Shown: positions 32,405 through 42,110, counted from the stretch's first letter. The stretch: DNA of 64,000 nt from Tolypothrix brevis GSE-NOS-MK-07-07A (GCA_019358985.1 JAHHIJ010000014.1:1-64000); one strand, 5' to 3'. Made by a program: numbers and translations. Notes: generated by a model from the letters alone, not told the origin.

Positions 32405-35400
32405 TTAAACCGTCACACCTTCCAACTCCTCATCTGTCAACTCATACAACTGACGCAACTTATCTAACTTCTCTGTATCAGCATTCCAAAAACCGCGTCC
32501 TGAAGCTTCTAACATTCTCCCGATAATATTGCGGAAAGCTTCTGGATTCGACTTTCGCAATCTTTCCGCCATCTCTGCATCTAATGCGTAAGTATCTGCG
32601 GCTTGGTCGTATACCCAATCATCCGTAAAATCCGCAGTACCCCCCCAACCAATCAAAGCCGTCATGCGTTGGGAAATTTCAAACGCACCACCAGAACCTT
32701 GATTAGCCATTGCTTCAGCCCATTTAGGATTTAGCAACTTGCTGCGATACTCCATCCGCAGTAAATCATCGAGATTGCGAGGTGTGGTATCTTTCGAGAA
32801 ACTTTCCACAAAGCTGGTTGTAACCTTCTTCTTACTTTGTTTTTCTGCTGCCTTTTTCAAACCGCCAGTATTAGCGTAATATTCTTGAATATCAGTCAAA
32901 CCGTATTCTACCGAATCGATTTCTTGAACAATGCGATCGCTTGTTTTTAACAACTCCATTAATACTTCTGGTCTAGCTTGACCCTTATCCTCTCTACCAT
33001 AACTGAAAACATTGCGACCTTGCCAAGTATCCCCCAACTCATCACCAGATTCCCAATTACCATCAACAATTCTATCATTTACCAACGAACCAAAATCACC
33101 AGCCGGATTAGAAAATAATCTCGCTGAAGCATTTTCAATACCTTGTGCTTTCAAAATCAAAGCATGTTTTCTAATAAAATTATTATCTTCAGATTCATCC
33201 GCATCAGCCGCACGTTGAAACAAATCATCCAACAACTCAATAATATTGACAAAACTATCACGAAAAATACCAGATAAATTTGCCAAAACATCAATTCTGG
33301 GATGTCCAACCTCAGCCAAAGACATTAATTCATAACGAACAATGCGTCCCGTCCCCTCCTTCACAGGTTCAGCCCCCACCAACTCCAAAAGAATACCTAA
33401 AGACTCACCCTTCGTCTTAATTGCATCCAAACCCCATAACATCACCGCCACAGTTTCCGGATATTTCCCATACTCATCTAAATGCTGCGAAATAATTTTT
33501 TTACCTATCTCCCTCCCCCTTTCATAAGCACCAGCAGAAGGCATTCTATAAGGATCTAAAGCATGAATATTCCTCCCCGTAGGCAACACACCAGAACCAT
33601 CCCGCAACAAATCACCACCAGGCGCAGGCATAATATACTCACCATTTAAACCCCTTAAAAGATTCGTCAACTCATCAGTAGATTGCATCAACAAACCTCT
33701 AATCTCCTCCTCCTCTTGGCGCTCTTGGTTACTTGGCGGTTCGTTGCCAAAATAAGCCTCCAAATACCCCCTCATCTCCTCATCATTCGGTGCTTCCCCC
33801 AAAATATGCAAACCCGAAGAAAAAAGCCGAGATTCTAACACTTGCAAATACTCATACAACTTCACCAAATAATCATTAAAAGCATGACCACTAAACAGCC
33901 GCACATTCTCCGGAGTAAACGAAATCCCCAAACGTTTCGCATCATCAAACGGACAATCAGCATCTAACCCACTATCAACAATCTTCTTACAAATCACCTC
34001 CTTCAAAGCATAATTTTTTTCCGAATCTTCTCGATACTCAGAAATCAAATCCCGCAAAGACATTAACTCCTTATACAAACCAGCACGTCCATAAGGAGGA
34101 ACATTGTGAGAAATCAACACACCATAACCGCGACGCTTCGCCAAAATAGATTCAGAAGGATTATTAGCCGCATATATATATAGATTAGGCAAATTTCCTA
34201 ACAAAATATCCGACCAAGAATAACCCGTATTTCCTAACGGCGATCCCGGCAACCATTCCACAGTACCGTGCATTCCAAAATGCACCACAGCATCAGCTTG
34301 AAACTCATTTTGCAGCCATTTATAAAAAGCAGCATATTGAGGATGCGGCGTTAAATCTCGTTCAAACATTAACCGCATCGGATCGCCTTGTATACCTAAA
34401 GGTGGTTGTACACCAATCCAAATATTTCCTAACTGAATACCGCCAATATTAAACTCATCACCGGAAGTTTTAATCCCCGTACCCGTGAGAGATTTCCATT
34501 GTTTTTCGATGCGAGATGTGCTAAGATATCCCAACCATTTTTCGAGAGTTTTGGCGTTGACAGTATTAACCGCAGATGAACGCGAATGAACGCTGATATC
34601 CATCTGCGTTAATCTGCGTTTATCTGCGGTTCCTATCTCTTCGTCCGCGTCTTTCACCTGACGAATCAATTCTTCCCCATCTACAGGCAAATTGCCCACA
34701 GCATAACCTTGATTTTGCAGTGCGTGGAGAAAATTGAGAAGCGATCGCGGTACATTTAATAATGCAGCTGTTCCTGTTGCACCGTACCCAGGTGGAAACC
34801 CATACAAAATAATCGCTATTTTCCTCTCTGACGGAGGTTTTCGACGCAACGCAACCCAACTTTTCACTCTCGCAATCAATCTCTGCACTCGTTCCGGAAC
34901 TAGATAAATTTGCTCTCCCACCAACCCACCGAGAGGAATTGTATCAATAGCGCCATCCAATTCTGGCAATGCATATAATACGACACTTTGCAAGCCTCCG
35001 ATACCTTGACGCGTCCAAGAGTAAATATCTTGAATTAGCAATGGTGCAGCGACAATGTAAGGTACATTCTTGGCAGCAAGGATTTTTACCGCAATTTGCG
35101 TTTGGCGTCCTGCTTCCATTGAACCAGCAGGACCACCCACCAAAGGAAAGCCAATTGTAGATACGATCGCATCCACTTTTACTGCTTCGTTGGAGAGTGA
35201 AGGTGTTTGAATATTACCATTATTTCGTTGCTGCGTTTCATAGTCACTGGTCATCCAATCGCGGACGGCAACGTGTCCTTCAACACCATTAATAAAAATG
35301 GGTAAAGGTATCAAACCAGCTTCTTCAAAACTACGAATTAATTGCGGAATATAAGGTTGTTTTGTAATAACGTGTTTGCGATAAAGTAAAATTCCAATAA

Positions 35401-36181
35401 CTGGGGAGTGGGGTAGAGACGTTCCGCCGGAACGTCTGTACGAAAGTGGAGACGTTCCGGCGGAACGTCTGTACGAAAGTGGAGAGTGGGAATTTTTTAT
35501 TATTCCCCTCTCCTCATACCACTTTAAATATTCTCGCGGAGATGCAAAAAAGCCTTGATAATCGGGATGAAGCAATCCCATATTAGGGGTTTCAATGGGT
35601 GGAGGAATTTCGCCTATTTTTAAATCTAAATATTTTTCTGCTAATATCCAAAATAATGCAGCTACGTTTTCTGCACCACCAGCATTCCAATAACCATAGA
35701 TAATTAACCAGTTGCGTAAGTCTTGGACTTTTTGCACTGGCACAAATTTGAGAAGTTTGGGACCAATTTTTAAGAAGCTGATGTAACCTGCAAGTTTATC
35801 TTCTTCTCGTCCGTTGCTAAATTTATCAAGGATGAATTTAACTGGTTTGGGCATTCCTTTCGGTCTATCACCGATAGCAAAATCACCCAATTTAGTTAAA
35901 CTCATCAATTCTAAAGCTGACTCAAAGACCAAACGGATGGGAATTTGAGAAACGCGATCGCGTAACCACAAAACTTGGTCATAATCAAATAGCAAGCTGC
36001 CAAAAAACACATCCGCGTTATGAAGTGCTGCTTCCACCTCGGTGCGTTTGGTGGTAATATCGCGATCGCTAAACACGCGGATATCCAACTCAACACAGCG
36101 CGAGTTAGCTTGTGAAGCTGCTTTTCTGTACAAATCAGCGTTGAACGATTCAAATCCAGCAATCAAAACGATGCGTTTCAT
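32405..36181 (-). CDS. Magnesium chelatase subunit H / CobN-type large subunit
   Basis: A 1,258-residue large chelatase subunit. The N-terminus has the DUF3479-type domain (MKRIVLIAGFESFNADLYRK). Core blocks are VVHFGMHGTVEWLPGSPLG and APGGDLLRDGSGVLPTGRNI, and the end is GRMLEASGRGFWNAD. ChlH binds protoporphyrin IX and, with ChlI and ChlD, inserts Mg for chlorophyll. The protein is somewhat short for ChlH (usually around 1,330), and a second ChlH-like or CobN paralogue is common in cyanobacteria, so the metal is not certain. Two palindromic repeat insertions lie in frame: residues about 229-257 (period-11 SPLSYRRSAGT) and about 515-538. Both fall in what look like surface linkers. Confidence 0.9.
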   Translation of the reverse strand: MKRIVLIAGFESFNADLYRKAASQANSRCVELDIRVFSDRDITTKRTEVEAALHNADVFFGSLLFDYDQVLWLRDRVSQIPIRLVFESALELMSLTKLGDFAIGDRPKGMPKPVKFILDKFSNGREEDKLAGYISFLKIGPKLLKFVPVQKVQDLRNWLIIYGYWNAGGAENVAALFWILAEKYLDLKIGEIPPPIETPNMGLLHPDYQGFFASPREYLKWYEERGIIKNSHSPLSYRRSAGTSPLSYRRSGGTSLPHSPVIGILLYRKHVITKQPYIPQLIRSFEEAGLIPLPIFINGVEGHVAVRDWMTSDYETQQRNNGNIQTPSLSNEAVKVDAIVSTIGFPLVGGPAGSMEAGRQTQIAVKILAAKNVPYIVAAPLLIQDIYSWTRQGIGGLQSVVLYALPELDGAIDTIPLGGLVGEQIYLVPERVQRLIARVKSWVALRRKPPSERKIAIILYGFPPGYGATGTAALLNVPRSLLNFLHALQNQGYAVGNLPVDGEELIRQVKDADEEIGTADKRRLTQMDISVHSRSSAVNTVNAKTLEKWLGYLSTSRIEKQWKSLTGTGIKTSGDEFNIGGIQLGNIWIGVQPPLGIQGDPMRLMFERDLTPHPQYAAFYKWLQNEFQADAVVHFGMHGTVEWLPGSPLGNTGYSWSDILLGNLPNLYIYAANNPSESILAKRRGYGVLISHNVPPYGRAGLYKELMSLRDLISEYREDSEKNYALKEVICKKIVDSGLDADCPFDDAKRLGISFTPENVRLFSGHAFNDYLVKLYEYLQVLESRLFSSGLHILGEAPNDEEMRGYLEAYFGNEPPSNQERQEEEEIRGLLMQSTDELTNLLRGLNGEYIMPAPGGDLLRDGSGVLPTGRNIHALDPYRMPSAGAYERGREIGKKIISQHLDEYGKYPETVAVMLWGLDAIKTKGESLGILLELVGAEPVKEGTGRIVRYELMSLAEVGHPRIDVLANLSGIFRDSFVNIIELLDDLFQRAADADESEDNNFIRKHALILKAQGIENASARLFSNPAGDFGSLVNDRIVDGNWESGDELGDTWQGRNVFSYGREDKGQARPEVLMELLKTSDRIVQEIDSVEYGLTDIQEYYANTGGLKKAAEKQSKKKVTTSFVESFSKDTTPRNLDDLLRMEYRSKLLNPKWAEAMANQGSGGAFEISQRMTALIGWGGTADFTDDWVYDQAADTYALDAEMAERLRKSNPEAFRNIIGRMLEASGRGFWNADTEKLDKLRQLYELTDEELEGVTV
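34568..34631. repeat. AACCGCAGAT-type palindrome inside the chelatase gene
   Basis: Outer arms AACCGCAGAT and ATCTGCGGTT are perfect complements, and inner copies of AACGC alternate with them. It encodes GTADKRRLTQMDISVHSRSS in the chelatase frame. Related copies lie in the dehydrogenase/cyclase gene at 63032 and 63152. Confidence 0.8.
35412..35495. repeat. Two tandem 33-bp type 2 palindromic units inside the chelatase gene
   Basis: Each unit holds GAGACGTTCC and GGAACGTC arms plus TGTACGAAAGTG. The 33-bp period adds exactly 11 codons, so the reading frame is kept. The same arms occur in the intergenic type 2 copies. Confidence 0.85.
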
Positions 36182-36317
36182 GGGTTAAGTGGTAAACACT
36201 CCATCTTAATTTTAAGCCCTCACCCTAGAAGGGTGGGGCTATAGGAACGAGAGCTTACCTGCGTGGGCTAAAATAAAATGAGGGATTTTATATTAGATTC
36301 GGTTAATCATATATATT

Positions 36318-36575
36318 GTAGAGACGTTCCGCCGGAACGTCTTTACTCCGCCGGAACGTCTTTACGACGGTTGCTTTGATCTAGGATTGCTATATATTGT
36401 AGAGACGTTCCGCCGGAACGTCTTTACTCCGCCGGAACGTCTTTACTCCGCCGGAACGTCTTTACTCCGCCGGAACGTCTTTACTCCGCCGGAACGTCTT
36501 TACTCCGCCGGAACGTCTTTACTCCGGCGGAACGTCTTTACGACGGTGACTGTATTTTTATTACTATTAATTAGT
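36318..36575. repeat. Type 2 palindrome array, seven tandem 19-bp units, family A flanks
   Basis: Two blocks start with TTGTAGAGACGTTCCGCC (36316 and 36399). The second block contains seven copies of the 19-bp unit TCCGCCGGAACGTCTTTAC between 36408 and 36541. It ends GACGGTGACTGTATTTTTAT and TACTATTAATTAG, as in family A ends. It lies upstream of the chelatase gene. Confidence 0.85.
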
Positions 36576-36635
36576 CCTTAGGGTGTACTTAATAAAATTT
36601 GATAGCGCCCTAATTAAGCGCTTTTAACATACAGA

Positions 36636-36977
36636 TTAAATAGCGTCTTTTGAATCAACTTCTGTTAACTGCAATGACTTTTCAAATTCCAAGCGCTGCT
36701 GTACGTTATGTAAGAAGTAACCATTAAGCATGGCAGAGCCTAACAACATACCCAAGTGTTGACGGCTGGTGGTAATTTCGATATCGAAGTCTTCTGAAGG
36801 TAAGCCACCCAACATACTAACAACGGTGCGTTCAATTGCTTGAAGTACTTCTGGTGATGTAGGCTTGGATAGTTGGGCAACCATTTCGGGATTCAGCGAT
36901 TTAATATATTGCCACAAGTTGTTATTAATTGCTTCCGAACCAAAGTTCTCTGGATTGCGATTAGAAAGATTGTTCAT
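36636..36977 (-). CDS. DUF760 family protein
   Basis: A 113-residue cyanobacterial/plastid-type DUF760 protein. The second half has DIEITTSRQHLGMLLGSAML and NGYFLHNVQQRLEFEKSL, the family core. The N-terminal half includes LWQYIKSLNPEMVAQLSKP. In other cyanobacteria, related members are stress- or light-regulated. No biochemical function is known to me. The gene is transcribed toward the array at 36318. Confidence 0.8.
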   Translation of the reverse strand: MNNLSNRNPENFGSEAINNNLWQYIKSLNPEMVAQLSKPTSPEVLQAIERTVVSMLGGLPSEDFDIEITTSRQHLGMLLGSAMLNGYFLHNVQQRLEFEKSLQLTEVDSKDAI

Positions 36978-37236
36978 GGTAGTAAATTAGCAGTATTTTA
37001 TCAACTTGTATCTACTGTAGCAATCTTTTTCTAACAGTGATGTCTGCTTAACCGAACTCTATTTAGGGGGGTTTCTTCATTTCTAAGTATATGGATTTAA
37101 TAAACACTCCTGAACGTAGTAACGGCTACCCTACGGGAAAGCTCCGCTAACAGCTGTTAAAATTGTCAGGGACGAGGGGTAAACCGTTCACTACGAAGGA
37201 GGTGAGTATTTTACGTTTAATTTTGCGGACTTCCCT

Positions 37237-37275
37237 ATGCCTCAACAAACACGCTACCCTACTGATATAATTTGA
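37237..37275 (+). pseudogene. Possible N-terminal remnant of an IS5-type transposase
   Basis: Twelve codons read MPQQTRYPTDII. The M-x-x-x-x-Y-P-[ST]-D pattern is how IS5-family transposases begin, where T-D-E-Q-W usually follows. Here a stop follows. A GGAGGT stretch lies upstream at 37198. Confidence 0.25.
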
Positions 37276-37295
37276 GATCGCAAAAATCTTCATTG

Positions 37296-37556
37296 GACAT
37301 AGGATTGAAAATCAACTATGCGTTGTCCACAACCCTTGATTAGACTATTCTGTGCTAGGTCTCTACATTAGACATCTCCAGATTCATACGTAAAGACGTT
37401 CCGGCGGAACGTCTCTACAAGGGTTTCGGGCAGCGCATAATTAATTTCTGGAGACGTCTATTAGACATAGGAGTGAAAATTAATTATGCGTTGTCCACAA
37501 CCGTTGATTAGACGTAGCACTGCTACGTCTCTACGTTGTTTTCCGGAGATGTCTAT
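37296..37556. repeat. Three adjacent family B units, one carrying a type 2 core
   Basis: Unit 1 (37296 to about 37367) is degenerate, with TGCGTTGTCCACAACC and CTATTCTGTGCTAGG in place of the core. Unit 2 (about 37368-37460) has family B flanks (TTAGACATCTCCAG, CAAGGGTTTCGGGC, GCATAATTAA) around a type 2 core with GTTCCGG/CGGAAC. Unit 3 (about 37459-37556) has family B flanks around a type 1 core. Host flanks and core type thus vary independently. Confidence 0.8.
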
Positions 37557-37647
37557 TGTATAAAAATCCGTCACAACACAAAAAATATATGTTGTAAGAT
37601 AGATGCGCTCATTGACTTGAATATGGTTAAATGTGAAAGGAATTATT

Positions 37648-37761
37648 ATGTTTTGCCGTCAAAGAGCAGTAAGCGTGAAAAGTTTTGTGCTTGGTGAAAC
37701 TAAAGCCCCTAAACTAAGTGTTGAATCCTTTACCAAAGGCGTGGCTGCGCTCAATGAATAG
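37648..37761 (+). CDS. Small upstream ORF overlapping the CheB-CheR hybrid kinase start
   Basis: A 37-codon frame with MFCRQRAVSVKSFVLGETKA and PKLSVESFTKGVAALNE. GAAAGG at 37636 is well placed as a ribosome-binding site, whereas the kinase ATG at 37754 has none and overlaps this frame (ATGAATAG). The arrangement suggests translational coupling of the kinase to this leader. Its product is unknown. Confidence 0.45.
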   Translation: MFCRQRAVSVKSFVLGETKAPKLSVESFTKGVAALNE

Positions 37762-40700
37762 GCAATCTTCTAGGAAATCTGAATCCGATCCCAGTGCCGC
37801 ATTGACACCCAATGGGGAGCAGCAAGACAACTCAAATGTATTCCCGATTGTTGGGATTGGAGCGTCTGCGGGTGGATTGGAAGCATTCACGGAATTGCTA
37901 AATTATCTGCCGAGTGATACCGGCATGGCATTTGTCCTGGTACAGCACTTAGCCCCAGATAAGAAAAGTTTGTTGACGGAGATTCTTTCGAGAGCAACCA
38001 GGATGCCGGTGCATGAAGTGGTTGAGAATACAACCGTGGAAATGAACCAGGTTTATGTGATTCCGCCGAATAAACAGATGATCATTTTTCAAGGGGTACT
38101 GAAACTGATGCCCCGTGAGAAAGTTCGTGGGATGGTGATGACCGTTGATACGTTCTTCTTTTCTTTAGCTGAGGATCAGGGTAACAAAGCGATCGCCATT
38201 GTTCTCTCTGGGGGCGATGGTGATGGCGCATTGGGAGCAAAGGCAATCAAAGCAGCTGGCGGGATTACCTTTGCTCAGTGTGAAGACAGCGCACAAGTCA
38301 ACAGTATGCCGAACACCGCCATCGCTACCGGGCATATAGACTTTATTTTATCACCCCAAGCGATCGCCGAAGAGCTAGGAAAAATCAGCCGCCATCCCTA
38401 CATTGCCACTCCTTTTTCAATAAAGGTCGCTGAAGAACTAGAACCAATTCCAGGCGAGAATGCCTTACAAAGCATCTTTATATTGCTGCGGACTACTACA
38501 GGAGTTGACTTTACCTATTACAAACACACTACCATTCGGCGGCGAATTCTCCGGCGGATGATGCTGTACCAAATAGAACAATTGTCGGATTACGTCACCT
38601 ATCTCCAGCACCATCCGGCAGAAGTGCAGGCTTTGTATGAGGATGTTTTGATTAATGTCACCAGTTTTATGCGTGATCCTGAAGCCTTTGAAGCACTAAA
38701 AAGTCAAGTATTTCCCATAATTACCAAAGATAAATCGCTAGAGATACCCATCCGCATTTGGGTAGCAGGTTGTTCAACGGGGGAAGAGTGTTATTCTATC
38801 GCCATTTGCTTGGTGGAATTTTTAGAGACGCAGCCAATTAAGCCGCCGATTCAGATTTATGCTACAGATATCAGTGAGAGTGCGATCGAAAAAGCTCGGC
38901 TTGGCATCTATAAACAGAGCCAGATGCAAGATATCTCACCAGAACGTCTGCGACGCTTTTTTATCCAGCTAGACGATGGGTATCAAATTAGTAAGCCGGT
39001 GCGCGAACTGTGTGTCTTTGCCAAACAAAATTTGTGTGCAGATCCCCCATTCTCCAAGCTCGACCTAATTAGCTGTCGGAATGTGATGATTTATTTCGGG
39101 GCGACTTTGCAGAAGAAGATTGTGCCAATCTTCCACTATGGTCTGAAATCAAACGGATTTCTGATGTTAGGAACTTCGGAAACTGTGGGGGAATTCTTAG
39201 ACTTGTTTTTGCTGGTTGATAAAAAGTACAAGATTTATGCCCGAAAGTTAGCCCCCGCTCGGTTGCCTTTAGATATAGCTAGCAACAATTATCCTTTAGA
39301 TTTAGGAAATCTTAATCCACAAGTCAAGGAAGAGACTTTTACTGATGTTGATTTGCAATTATTGGCAGACCAGATAGTCTTGAATCAGTATGCGCCGGTG
39401 GGTGTGATTACAAACTACGATCTAGAGATTCTGCAATTTCGGGGGCAGACCAGCTTTTATCTGGAACCTGCCCCAGGCAAGGCAAGTTTGAATTTGCTGA
39501 AAATGGTTCGAGAAAGCTTGCGGCTAGAACTCCGCACGGCAATTGGGCAAGCAAAAAAGCAGGACTTGCCAGTGAGAAAAGAGAACTTGCAAATCTGGGA
39601 CAACGAGCAGCCACGGGAGATTAGTATTAATGTTATTCCCTTACTCGCTCCCAAGTCACAAGAACGCTACTTTTTGATTTTGTTTGAGGATACCCCGACC
39701 CCAGCGACACCTCAGTTAGTGGAAACTAGTAGCCAGAAAACTGGGCGGAGAAAACAAACAATTGACAAGGAAATTGCGAGGCTCCAACAGGAACTGGCAC
39801 TGACTAAAGAGCATTTGCAAGCGATTATTGAGGAGCAGGAAGCCTCCAATCAAGATTTGAGAGTTGCCAACGAGGAAATTCTCTCCAGTAATGAGGAATT
39901 GCAAAGCACCAATGAGGAACTAGAAACCGCTAAAGAAGAAATTCAAGCAACCAATGAAGAATTAAACACCGTTAACGACGAACTGCATCGGCGTAATATC
40001 GAATCAAACTACCTCAGCAACGATTTGCAGAATTTGCTCAGTAGTACTAATATACCTATTTTGATGCTGGAAAGCGATCTCCGCATCCGTCGCTTTACCC
40101 CCCTAGCACAACAAATCCTGAACTTGATTCCCACCGATGTCGGACGACCCTTAGGAGATATCAATCTCAATCTCAATGTGCCAGACTTAGAGCAACAGAT
40201 TTTGGATGTGATTAATACCCTAACTATTAAAGAGCAGGAAGTGCAAGACCAGAAAGGGCATTGGTATGACCTGCGAATCCGTCCCTACCGAACAATTGAC
40301 AATAAAATTGATGGTGCGGTGGTGATGTTGGTGGATATTGACGCGCTCAAACGCAGTGCCAAGCTGCTGCAAGAATCCCGCAATTATGCCCAAGCTATTG
40401 TAGAGACGATGCGGGAAGCCTTGGTGGTGCTGGATAGGAACTTACGAGTCATCACCGCAAATCCGGCTTTTTATCAGATGTTCCAGGTAACATCAGGGCA
40501 AACCGAACAGCGCTTGATTTTTGAATTAGGGAATGGACAATGGAATATTCCCCAGATGCGATCGCTTCTAGAAGCGATCGCATCTGGTAATAGCCAGATG
40601 GAAGATTTTCAAAACTTCGAGGTTGACCATGAGTTTGAGCAAATCGGACACAAAGTCATGCTATTTAATGTCCGCAAAATGTCTCAAGCAGACCATCAGG

Positions 40701-41953
40701 ACATGATTCTTTTGGCTATCGATGACATCACCCAGGAAAAACAGTTGCAGACAGAACGTGCCCAACTTCTGACTCAAGAGCAGTCAGCTCGGACTGCGGC
40801 TGACACAGCTAATCGCATGAAGGATGAGTTCTTATCCGTCCTCTCTCACGAACTGAGGAATCCACTTAATTCTCTAGTGGGATGGACGCAGTTGCTCCGC
40901 AAGGAAAAAGTTGACAAAAACAAGCTGTCTCGTGGACTTGAGGCGATCGAAAACAGCGCCAAGTTACAAAGCCAACTGATTGAGGATTTGTTGGACATTT
41001 CCCGCGTTACTTCAGGTAAGCTGCGCTTAAACCCTTATCTGATTCAGCTTGCCCCAGTAATTAGACCAGCCATTGAAGTAGTTCGTCTGTCAGCAGAGGC
41101 GAAACGAATTCAACTTGTACCGAGGCTTGATGCTGCCTCAAAACATATATTTGGCGATCCCATTCGTTTGCAGCAAGTCGTCTGGAATTTACTTTCTAAC
41201 GCGATTAAATTCACCCCGCCACAAGGGCGAGTTGAAATTACATTAGAGTATATTGATTCAATGGCTCAAATTCAAGTCAGCGACACGGGTAAGGGCATCA
41301 GCGCTGAGTTTTTACCTTATGTTTTCGATCGCTTCCGGCAAGCAGATTCTTCCCTGACTCGCGCAGATACTGGACTTGGACTCGGACTGACCATTGTTCA
41401 TAATTTAGTTGAACTTCACGGTGGTACAGTTCAAGCTGAAAGTTTGGGTGAAGGGCAAGGAGCCACATTTACTGTGAGGCTGCCGCTGCAAAGTAAAATT
41501 GCAGATGTGGTGAACTTACCAGACGCAATGGACAGAGGAATGCCAGTTGGGGATATCCCATCCTTAGCCGGTGTGCGAGTCTTGATTGTGGATGATGCGG
41601 CTGATGTTCGTGAGTTATTCACGGTAGTGCTGGAAGAGTATCAAGCCACAGTAACGACAGTTGCCTCAGGAGATGAAGCGATCGCCACTTTAACAGCAAA
41701 CCCATCAGGATATGATGTGTTGTTATCTGATATCAGTATGCCAGGGGAAGACGGCTATACATTAATTCGCCGAGTTAGACAACTGAGTGCTGAAGCTGGA
41801 GGACAAATTCCCGCTGCTGCGCTGACAGCACATGCGAGAAGCGAGGATTATGCTCAAGCGATCGCAGGCGGCTTTCAAATATATCTTACCAAACCTGTAA
41901 CTCCCGATCAACTAGTACTTGCAGTCGCAAATTTAGCTGGACGAATCACATAA
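37754..41953 (+). CDS. CheB-CheR-PAS-PAS hybrid histidine kinase
   Basis: About 1,399 residues. A CheB methylesterase domain comes first (GIGASAGGLEAF with the catalytic Ser, LVQHLAPD with His), then CheR methyltransferase (GCSTGEECYSIAI and RNVMIYF). A long coiled coil has repeated NEEL (LRVANEEILSSNEELQSTNE). PAS domains and HisKA follow, with His1032 (LSHELRNPLNSL), N-box VVWNLLSNAIKFT, and G2 DTGLGLGLTI. A C-terminal REC has DVLLSDISMPGEDG. CheB/CheR fused to a kinase is a known cyanobacterial architecture; no MCP substrate is adjacent except the receptor at 47741. I take the ATG at 37754 over a TTG at 37718. Confidence 0.9.
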   Translation: MNRQSSRKSESDPSAALTPNGEQQDNSNVFPIVGIGASAGGLEAFTELLNYLPSDTGMAFVLVQHLAPDKKSLLTEILSRATRMPVHEVVENTTVEMNQVYVIPPNKQMIIFQGVLKLMPREKVRGMVMTVDTFFFSLAEDQGNKAIAIVLSGGDGDGALGAKAIKAAGGITFAQCEDSAQVNSMPNTAIATGHIDFILSPQAIAEELGKISRHPYIATPFSIKVAEELEPIPGENALQSIFILLRTTTGVDFTYYKHTTIRRRILRRMMLYQIEQLSDYVTYLQHHPAEVQALYEDVLINVTSFMRDPEAFEALKSQVFPIITKDKSLEIPIRIWVAGCSTGEECYSIAICLVEFLETQPIKPPIQIYATDISESAIEKARLGIYKQSQMQDISPERLRRFFIQLDDGYQISKPVRELCVFAKQNLCADPPFSKLDLISCRNVMIYFGATLQKKIVPIFHYGLKSNGFLMLGTSETVGEFLDLFLLVDKKYKIYARKLAPARLPLDIASNNYPLDLGNLNPQVKEETFTDVDLQLLADQIVLNQYAPVGVITNYDLEILQFRGQTSFYLEPAPGKASLNLLKMVRESLRLELRTAIGQAKKQDLPVRKENLQIWDNEQPREISINVIPLLAPKSQERYFLILFEDTPTPATPQLVETSSQKTGRRKQTIDKEIARLQQELALTKEHLQAIIEEQEASNQDLRVANEEILSSNEELQSTNEELETAKEEIQATNEELNTVNDELHRRNIESNYLSNDLQNLLSSTNIPILMLESDLRIRRFTPLAQQILNLIPTDVGRPLGDINLNLNVPDLEQQILDVINTLTIKEQEVQDQKGHWYDLRIRPYRTIDNKIDGAVVMLVDIDALKRSAKLLQESRNYAQAIVETMREALVVLDRNLRVITANPAFYQMFQVTSGQTEQRLIFELGNGQWNIPQMRSLLEAIASGNSQMEDFQNFEVDHEFEQIGHKVMLFNVRKMSQADHQDMILLAIDDITQEKQLQTERAQLLTQEQSARTAADTANRMKDEFLSVLSHELRNPLNSLVGWTQLLRKEKVDKNKLSRGLEAIENSAKLQSQLIEDLLDISRVTSGKLRLNPYLIQLAPVIRPAIEVVRLSAEAKRIQLVPRLDAASKHIFGDPIRLQQVVWNLLSNAIKFTPPQGRVEITLEYIDSMAQIQVSDTGKGISAEFLPYVFDRFRQADSSLTRADTGLGLGLTIVHNLVELHGGTVQAESLGEGQGATFTVRLPLQSKIADVVNLPDAMDRGMPVGDIPSLAGVRVLIVDDAADVRELFTVVLEEYQATVTTVASGDEAIATLTANPSGYDVLLSDISMPGEDGYTLIRRVRQLSAEAGGQIPAAALTAHARSEDYAQAIAGGFQIYLTKPVTPDQLVLAVANLAGRIT

Positions 41954-41986
41954 GTAGGTGGGCGTTAAAAAACATAACTATATTTT

Positions 41987-42065
41987 GTCATTGCGTTCGC
42001 GGAGCGTCTCGTAGAGAGGAGGCACGACGTTCGCGCAGCGTGTCGCAGACAAGCAATCGCAATGG
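41987..42065. repeat. GCGTTCGCGGAGCGTCTC-type cyanobacterial repeat
   Basis: GCGTTCGCGGAGCGTCTCGT, then CGTTCGCGCAGCGTGTCGC and CAATCGCAATGG. Copies of this interspersed repeat type are common in Nostocales genomes. It lies in the gap between two convergent genes. Confidence 0.65.
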
Positions 42066-42110
42066 TTTTGAGTGTTTTACATTTCGTTACATAGTTAGGT
42101 TTATTTGTGC

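Noticed and set aside
36318-36575. CRISPR-like array
   Set aside because: The units are 19 bp and directly adjacent with no unique spacers, and the sequence is palindromic. It is a tandem repeat, not a CRISPR. No cas genes are in the window.
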